Source: Paraburkholderia oxyphila NBRC 105797
GTDB taxonomy: Bacteria > Pseudomonadota > Gammaproteobacteria > Burkholderiales > Burkholderiaceae
NCBI RefSeq assembly: GCF_000685075.1
Contig: NZ_BAYD01000062.1
Coordinates: 1-58,578, forward strand
Length of the DNA: 58,578 nucleotides
Direction: 5' to 3'
The notes beneath the pieces are model-generated. The model did no database searches. It was not told the origin of the DNA and was given only the letters and a program-made list of their open reading frames with translations. A program made the translations under genes and the position numbers. Shown here in pieces: positions 53,553-58,578 of the stretch; position 1 is the first letter of the stretch, and each line of letters starts with the position of its first letter.

Positions 53553-54601
53553 TCGAGCGCCTGCTCGACGAGCCGCACCGCTTCGAATTTTTTCAGGCGG
53601 TGCGTCTGCTCGAGCGCTGGTTTGTCGACAAGGCACAGGAGCGCCAGCGCGACGTGCTCGCGCAGCGCGTGACGTTTCGCAACACGCTCTCGCTCGGCTT
53701 CCCGCCCAGCGAGATCGAGCGGGCCGTACCGTACGACGAAGCCGGCCAGCCGCTCGCGGAAAAAGCCGCGCGCAGCGCGGCGATCGACGAAGGCAAGCTG
53801 GGCGAGGTGGCCATCACGCCCGCGTTCTTCGGCCTGCTGGGCGCGCAGGGCGCGCTGCCGCTGCACTATACGGAGCAGCTCATCGCGCGCGAGCAGTTCA
53901 GGCGCGACCGTGCGGCGCGCGAGTTTTTCGACGTCTTTTCCAACCGCGCGACGGCGCTCTTTTACGCGGCGTGGAAGAAGTACCGCCTGCCGTTTCACTA
54001 CGAGCTCGACCGCGACGAGCGCTATTTGCCGTTGCTGCTCGCGCTCGCGGGCGTGGCCGACGACGACTCGCGCGGCAGTCTGCACGGCGGGCCCGGCGCC
54101 CTGTTCGACGAAGCCATTGCCGGCCACGCCATTGCCGCGCGGCATCGGCCCGTTTCGGCGGCGTATCTGCAGAACACGCTTTCCGACTATTTCAATGTTC
54201 CCGTGCGCGTCGAGCAATTCGTCGGCAAGTGGTACGACGTGCCGCCCGAGCAGCTTTCCATGCTCGGCAGGCGCAACGTCGCGCTGGGCGCGACCGCGCT
54301 CGCGGGGGAGCGCGTCTGGCAGCGCGACATGCGTGCGCGCCTCGTGATCGGGCCGCTCTCGAAAGAGGACTACGAAGCATTCCTGCCCGGCGGCGAGCGC
54401 GCACTGGCGCTCGAGCGCATGCTCACGCTGCTTGGGCGCGTGACCCTCGAATACGAGGTGCGGCTCGTGCTGCGCCGCGCGGAGGTGGGGTCGATCCAGC
54501 TCGGCGCCGGCTCGCGGCTGGGCTGGGACGCCTTCCTTTGCACGCACGAAGCCGCTAGCGACCGTAGCGACGCACACTATGAATTGCATGCCACCCACTG
54601 A
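53516..54601 (+). CDS. tssG: T6SS baseplate protein TssG
   Basis: A 361-residue TssG (VasB). DEPHRFEFFQAVRLLERWF near the N-terminus, ITPAFFGLLGAQGALPLHYTE (about 98-119) and FFDVFSNRATALFYAAWKKYR are family hallmarks. It forms the wedge with two TssF copies. Its start lies within the end of tssF, a common coupling in T6SS loci. Confidence 0.95.
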   Translation: MQAPQRRIDPGVIERLLDEPHRFEFFQAVRLLERWFVDKAQERQRDVLAQRVTFRNTLSLGFPPSEIERAVPYDEAGQPLAEKAARSAAIDEGKLGEVAITPAFFGLLGAQGALPLHYTEQLIAREQFRRDRAAREFFDVFSNRATALFYAAWKKYRLPFHYELDRDERYLPLLLALAGVADDDSRGSLHGGPGALFDEAIAGHAIAARHRPVSAAYLQNTLSDYFNVPVRVEQFVGKWYDVPPEQLSMLGRRNVALGATALAGERVWQRDMRARLVIGPLSKEDYEAFLPGGERALALERMLTLLGRVTLEYEVRLVLRRAEVGSIQLGAGSRLGWDAFLCTHEAASDRSDAHYELHATH

Positions 54602-54638
54602 CGACTGACTGGAACCTCGCCCGGACCGACCTCACGAC

Positions 54639-57341
54639 ATGAGCACGCCCCTCAAGACCCTGATTACGAAGCTCAACACCACGAGTCGCCTCGCGGCCGA
54701 ACGGGCGGCCAGCTCGTGCCTGTCGCGCGGACATTACGAAGTCGATCTCGAGCACCTGTTTCTCGCGCTGCTCGAAGAGCCGGCATCCGATCTCGTGTGC
54801 GCGCTGCGCGCCTCGCGCGTCGATCCGCATGCGGTGCGCGCCGATCTCGAGCGCGAATTGCAGCAGTTCAAGACGGGCAACACGCGCACGCCGGTGTTCT
54901 CGCCGCATCTCATCGCGCTGTTCGAGCAGGCGTGGCTGATCGCTTCGCTCGACACGCAGATCGGCCGCATCCGCTCGGGCCATCTGCTGCTCGCGCTGCT
55001 GGGTGCGCCCGATCTCGCGCAGTTTGCGCAACGCATGTCGGCGCGTCTCGCCGAGGTGCCGGTGGCCGAGCTCAAGCACCGCTTCGACAAGCTGACCGAG
55101 GGCTCGGTGGAAGGCGTGCCGCGCGACGCCGAACGCAACGCGGCGCAACACGCTAGCGCGTCCGGTGAAACCGCAGCGGAGCCTGGAGCAAGCGCCGGCC
55201 CCTCGAAGACGCCCGCGCTCGACACCTATACGACCGATCTCACACAGCGCGCGAGAGAAGGCCACGTGGACCCGGTGATCGGCCGTGAAGGCGAGATCCG
55301 CCAGACCATCGACATCCTGATGCGGCGCCGCCAGAACAACCCGATCCTCACGGGCGAGCCGGGCGTCGGCAAGACGGCAGTGGTGGAAGGGCTCGCGCTG
55401 CGCATCGCCGAGGGCGACGTGCCCGAGCCGTTGCGCAACGTCGCGCTGCGCGTGCTCGACATGGGCCTGCTGCAGGCGGGCGCGAGCGTGAAGGGCGAGT
55501 TCGAGAACCGCCTGAAGAGCGTGATCGACGAGGTGAAGAAGAGCCCGCAGCCCATCGTGCTGTTCATCGACGAGGCGCACACGATCATCGGCGCGGGTGG
55601 CCAGGCGGGCCAGAACGACGCCGCCAACCTGCTCAAGCCGGCGCTCGCGCGCGGCGAGCTGCGCACGATCGCGGCCACGACCTGGAGCGAGTACAAGAAG
55701 TACTTCGAGAAGGATGCTGCGCTCGCGCGGCGCTTCCAGGTGGTGAAGATCGAAGAGCCCGGCGAAGCGCTCGCGGCGGCCATGCTGCGCGGCATGACGG
55801 ACCTGATGGAGCGCCACTTCAACGTGCGTATTCTCGACGAGGCGATCACCGAAGCCGTGCGCCTCTCGCATCGCTATATCAGCGCGCGCCAGCTGCCCGA
55901 CAAGGCGGTGAGCGTGCTAGACACCGCGTGCGCGAAGGTCGCGCTCGCGCATAGCTCGACGCCTGGCGCGATCGACGACGGCAAGCGCCGCATCGAGCGC
56001 ATCGAGGCCGAGATCGCGGCGCTCGAACGCGAAGCGGCCAACGGGGCTGCGCACGACGAACGCCTTGCCGAACTGCGCGCACAGCGCGACGAAGCCGCCG
56101 CTGCCGTAGCCGAAGACGAAGTGCGCTACGCCAGCGAGCGCGAGCTCGTCGGGCAGATCGCGGCGCTGCGCAGCCGCATCGACGCGGCGCGCGAAACGCG
56201 GAAAGCGGGTGCGACGGACAACGCGGCCGAGCTCGCCCGCGACGCCGAAGCCGCGCGCGCGGCGCTGCCCGCGCTCATCGAGCGGTTGCATGCGTTGCAG
56301 GGCGACGGCCCGATGGTGCCGCTGCAAGTGGACGCGCACGTGGTGGCCGAAGTGGTCGCATCGTGGACTGGCATTCCGCTGGGCCGCATGGTGAAGGACG
56401 AGATCAAGACGGTGCTCAACCTGAACCCGCTGCTCGGCGAGCGCGTGATCGGCCAGGACCATGCGCTCGAGGCCATCGCACAGCGCGTGCGCACGGCGAA
56501 CGCGAATCTCGAGGACCCGAACAAGCCGCGCGGCGTATTCATGTTCGTGGGCCCCTCGGGCGTGGGCAAGACCGAAACGGCGCTCGCGCTTGCCGATATC
56601 CTTTATGGCGGCGAACGCAAGCTTGTCACCATCAACATGAGCGAGTATCAGGAGGCGCATAGCGTGTCGGGCCTGAAGGGCTCGCCGCCGGGCTACGTGG
56701 GCTACGGCGAAGGCGGCGTGCTGACCGAGGCGGTGCGCCGCAACCCGTATTCGGTCGTGCTGCTCGACGAGGTCGAAAAGGCCCACCCCGACGTGCTGGA
56801 AATGTTCTTCCAGATCTTCGACAAGGGCACGATGGACGACGCCGAAGGGCGCGCCATCGATTTCCGCAATACGCTGATCATCCTGACCTCGAACGTGGGC
56901 TCGGCGGCGGTGATGCAGGCATGCCTGAACAAGCCCGCCGAAGAACTGCCGGACGCCGATGCGCTTGCCGAGCTGTTGCGTCCGCAACTTTACAAGACCT
57001 TCAAGCCTGCCTTCCTCGGGCGCATGAAGGTCGTTCCGTACTATCCGATCTCCGACGACGTGCTCGCCGAGATCATCGAACTCAAGCTCGAACGCATCCG
57101 TCGGCGCATCGAGGCGAACCACGGCGCCGCTTTCGAGTGGGACAACTCGCTCGTGGAAGCCGTGCTGGCCCGCTGCACCGAAGTGGACTCGGGCGCGCGC
57201 AACGTCGACCACATTTTGAACGGCACGCTGCTGCCCGAGCTTGCGCAGCAGGTGCTCGAACGCATCGCGCAGGGCACCGCGCTCGCGAGCGTGGCGGTGC
57301 GCGCGAATGATGCCGGCGAGTTCGAATACACCGTGAATTGA
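54639..57341 (+). CDS. tssH: T6SS ATPase TssH (ClpV)
   Basis: A 900-residue ClpV-type AAA+ protein that disassembles the contracted sheath. An N-terminal Clp repeat domain (about 1-150) is followed by AAA domain 1 (Walker A GEPGVGKT at 239-246, Walker B LFIDEAHT), a coiled-coil middle region (about 440-540), and AAA domain 2 (Walker A GPSGVGKT at 638-645, Walker B VVLLDEVEKAH). Length and middle region fit ClpV and not ClpB. The stop codon is followed directly by tssA. Confidence 0.96.
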   Translation: MSTPLKTLITKLNTTSRLAAERAASSCLSRGHYEVDLEHLFLALLEEPASDLVCALRASRVDPHAVRADLERELQQFKTGNTRTPVFSPHLIALFEQAWLIASLDTQIGRIRSGHLLLALLGAPDLAQFAQRMSARLAEVPVAELKHRFDKLTEGSVEGVPRDAERNAAQHASASGETAAEPGASAGPSKTPALDTYTTDLTQRAREGHVDPVIGREGEIRQTIDILMRRRQNNPILTGEPGVGKTAVVEGLALRIAEGDVPEPLRNVALRVLDMGLLQAGASVKGEFENRLKSVIDEVKKSPQPIVLFIDEAHTIIGAGGQAGQNDAANLLKPALARGELRTIAATTWSEYKKYFEKDAALARRFQVVKIEEPGEALAAAMLRGMTDLMERHFNVRILDEAITEAVRLSHRYISARQLPDKAVSVLDTACAKVALAHSSTPGAIDDGKRRIERIEAEIAALEREAANGAAHDERLAELRAQRDEAAAAVAEDEVRYASERELVGQIAALRSRIDAARETRKAGATDNAAELARDAEAARAALPALIERLHALQGDGPMVPLQVDAHVVAEVVASWTGIPLGRMVKDEIKTVLNLNPLLGERVIGQDHALEAIAQRVRTANANLEDPNKPRGVFMFVGPSGVGKTETALALADILYGGERKLVTINMSEYQEAHSVSGLKGSPPGYVGYGEGGVLTEAVRRNPYSVVLLDEVEKAHPDVLEMFFQIFDKGTMDDAEGRAIDFRNTLIILTSNVGSAAVMQACLNKPAEELPDADALAELLRPQLYKTFKPAFLGRMKVVPYYPISDDVLAEIIELKLERIRRRIEANHGAAFEWDNSLVEAVLARCTEVDSGARNVDHILNGTLLPELAQQVLERIAQGTALASVAVRANDAGEFEYTVN

Positions 57342-57343
57342 CC

Positions 57344-58495
57344 ATGCCGACTGCCATGTCCACCGACACCACCGCGCTTTTTGCGCCCATCGACGAAAGC
57401 TTGCCGTGCGGCGAGGATCTGCTGTTTTCCGCGGAATTCGACGCCATCGCGCACGCGCGCCGTTTCGACGATCCCTCGCTCGATCAGGGCGAGTGGGTCA
57501 CGGAAATCAAGGAAGCGGACTGGGCCTTCGTGGCCGAACGCTGCACGGCGCTGCTCGCTACACAGACCAAGGACTTGCGCGTGGCCGTGTGGCTCACCGA
57601 GGCGCTGGCGATTCAGGACGGCATGCCGGGCCTCACGCAAGGCTACGCGATTCTCACGGGGCTCGTGGAGCGCTTCTGGGATCATCTGCATCCGCTGCCT
57701 GAGGGGGACGACGTGGAGTCGCGACTCGGTAATGTCGCGTGGCTTGCGGGGCGGTCGGCTGAGTTGCTGCGTGCCGTGCCGCTGACGCAGTCGGGTACGC
57801 CGTTTAGCGCGCTTGATTGGGAGGTCGCGCAGCATGTTGCGCAGGCCATCAAGCGCGATCCCGAGAACGCGGCTGACATTGCGCGTGGGAAGCCTTCTGT
57901 CGAGCAGATCGATGCCTCGCGGCGGGCTACTGCGCCTGCTTTCTATGAGGCTCTAGTCGCGAAATTCAAGGCTTTTGAAGTGGCGCTTGCGGCGCTCGAT
58001 GACGAACTGGAGCGCCGTGCTGGCGACGCTGCGCCGAGCTTTCGGCAGACGCGGGATGCTTTTGAGACGGTTTATGGCCTGGTGGCGCGATTTGCTCGTG
58101 ATGTGGGTGTCGATCCGGATGCGGCTGCTAAAGCGCAGCAAGCGCCGGTTGATCAGCGTGATTCGCAAGCAGTCCAGAGCGATGCGACTTTCGCGCCCGA
58201 ACGCGCCGAGCCGAGCTTCAAGACGTCTTTGCCCTATGAGGAACACGTGCAGACTCCGACTCGAGTTCATGGTCGTGTGAATGGCGGCATTCAGAGCCGT
58301 GCAGAAGCGGTGGCGCAGCTGCGCGCCGTAGCTGACTATTTTCGCGCTACTGAGCCGCATAGTCCTGTGGCCTATCTCGCAGATAAGGCGGCCGAGTGGG
58401 CCGGCATGCCGCTGCATGAGTGGCTGGCGACGGTGGTCAAGGACGATGGCACGCTCTCGCATATTCGAGAGATGTTGGGTGTGAAGAGTGAATGA
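57344..58495 (+). CDS. tssA: T6SS cap/baseplate protein TssA
   Basis: A 383-residue TssA with the N-terminal ImpA domain (LPCGEDLLFSAEFDAIAHARR, ADWAFVAERCTALLATQTKDLRVAVWLTEALAI) and a C-terminal helical domain ending SRAEAVAQLRAVADYFRATEPHSPVAYLADKAAEWAG. It primes and caps the growing tail. I use the ATG at 57344; a second ATG at 57356 is equally possible and neither has a strong ribosome binding site. Codon use changes near 57,700: the second half has many T-ending codons, unlike the first half and the neighbouring genes. Confidence 0.92.
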   Translation: MPTAMSTDTTALFAPIDESLPCGEDLLFSAEFDAIAHARRFDDPSLDQGEWVTEIKEADWAFVAERCTALLATQTKDLRVAVWLTEALAIQDGMPGLTQGYAILTGLVERFWDHLHPLPEGDDVESRLGNVAWLAGRSAELLRAVPLTQSGTPFSALDWEVAQHVAQAIKRDPENAADIARGKPSVEQIDASRRATAPAFYEALVAKFKAFEVALAALDDELERRAGDAAPSFRQTRDAFETVYGLVARFARDVGVDPDAAAKAQQAPVDQRDSQAVQSDATFAPERAEPSFKTSLPYEEHVQTPTRVHGRVNGGIQSRAEAVAQLRAVADYFRATEPHSPVAYLADKAAEWAGMPLHEWLATVVKDDGTLSHIREMLGVKSE

Positions 58496-58497
58496 CT

Positions 58498-58526
58498 GCC
58501 ATTTTTTAATGGCTGGAATTTTTTGG
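58498..58526 (+). terminator. Possible terminator behind tssA
   Basis: GCCATT (58498-58503) and AATGGC (58508-58513) form a 6-bp stem with a TTTT loop, followed by GGAATTTTTTGGG. The stem begins three bases after the tssA stop codon. It is weak and AT-rich, so termination could be partial. Confidence 0.45.
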
Positions 58527-58546
58527 GTTTTTTCGGCTTTTCGCGG

Positions 58547-58562
58547 TAACTTGTTTTCGCGG
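58547..58562. repeat. Second copy of the 16-bp window-end repeat
   Basis: TAACTTGTTTTCGCGG is the exact reverse complement of bases 1-16. A shorter related piece, TTTTCGCGG, lies just before it (58538-58546), so this copy is partly doubled. Confidence 0.5.
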
Positions 58563-58578
58563 CGGGCCGCAAGCGTTG

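Noticed and set aside
53240..54598. Long minus-strand frame opposite tssG
   Set aside because: Antisense shadow; the plus strand encodes a clear TssG.

Overview
The window is high-GC (roughly two thirds G+C) with dense, strongly GC3-biased genes. Gene content and order point to a Burkholderiaceae genome, most likely Paraburkholderia or a close relative: a Burkholderia-type type VI secretion locus, a B-type (ba3-like) oxidase operon with c-type cytochromes, an H-NS/Bv3F-like small protein, many LysR regulators and aldarate catabolism genes. I saw no rRNA, tRNA, CRISPR array or intact insertion sequence.

Layout. 1-1.9 kb: a LysE exporter with its terminator and a repeat-rich upstream region, then a LysR regulator. 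2.0-10.5 kb: one long plus-strand operon holding an amino-acid-type ABC transporter (permease, ATPase, two paralogous binding proteins), two tandem NodB-fold hydrolases of which the second has lost its metal ligands, an MmgE/PrpD protein and an ArgH-family C-N lyase. The pairing of MmgE/PrpD epimerase and ArgH/fumarase-type lyase recalls iminodisuccinate/EDDS breakdown, so I propose a pathway for N-substituted aspartates or other aminopolycarboxylates. 10.5-15.8 kb: a MarR-like regulator divergent from a membrane protein over two perfect palindromes, a YcgR-like PilZ protein, two hypotheticals and a Cache-GGDEF cyclase. 15.8-22.6 kb: a BBE-type FAD oxidoreductase with an acyl-CoA-ligase-like enzyme, an M23 peptidase remnant, a LysR/MFS divergent pair, a DUF302 protein and a small exported protein. 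23.1-31.6 kb: a MauG/CcpA-like di-heme protein, a second Cache-GGDEF cyclase, and a minus-strand oxidase operon (subunits I, II, IIa and three c-type cytochromes). 32.1-40.1 kb: a FadR-type regulator, an orphan MNT nucleotidyltransferase with a stub of its HEPN partner, and a D-glucarate/galactarate regulon (transporter, lactonase, GudD, KdgD, ketoglutarate-semialdehyde dehydrogenase) with shared candidate operators. 40.1-44.2 kb: an H-NS-like protein without the DNA-binding end, cytochrome b561, a TMEM175-like channel, a DUF4142 protein and a MASE2-GGDEF cyclase. 44.3-58.5 kb: a T6SS locus, tssJKL leftward and TPR lipoprotein-tssBC-hcp-tssEFGHA rightward. tssM and tssI are not in the window.

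How the genes work together. The first operon imports and dismantles a nitrogen-containing solute. The aldarate regulon turns D-glucarate into 2-oxoglutarate in three enzymatic steps. The ba3-like operon supplies a high-affinity respiratory branch with its own cytochromes. Three GGDEF cyclases with intact inhibitory sites plus one PilZ protein make the region rich in c-di-GMP signalling. The T6SS genes encode baseplate, sheath, tube, ATPase and part of the membrane complex.

Limits. Everything is read by eye without database searches. Start codons were chosen from ribosome binding sites and signal peptides; motif statements are direct observations, while family names are recognition from memory.
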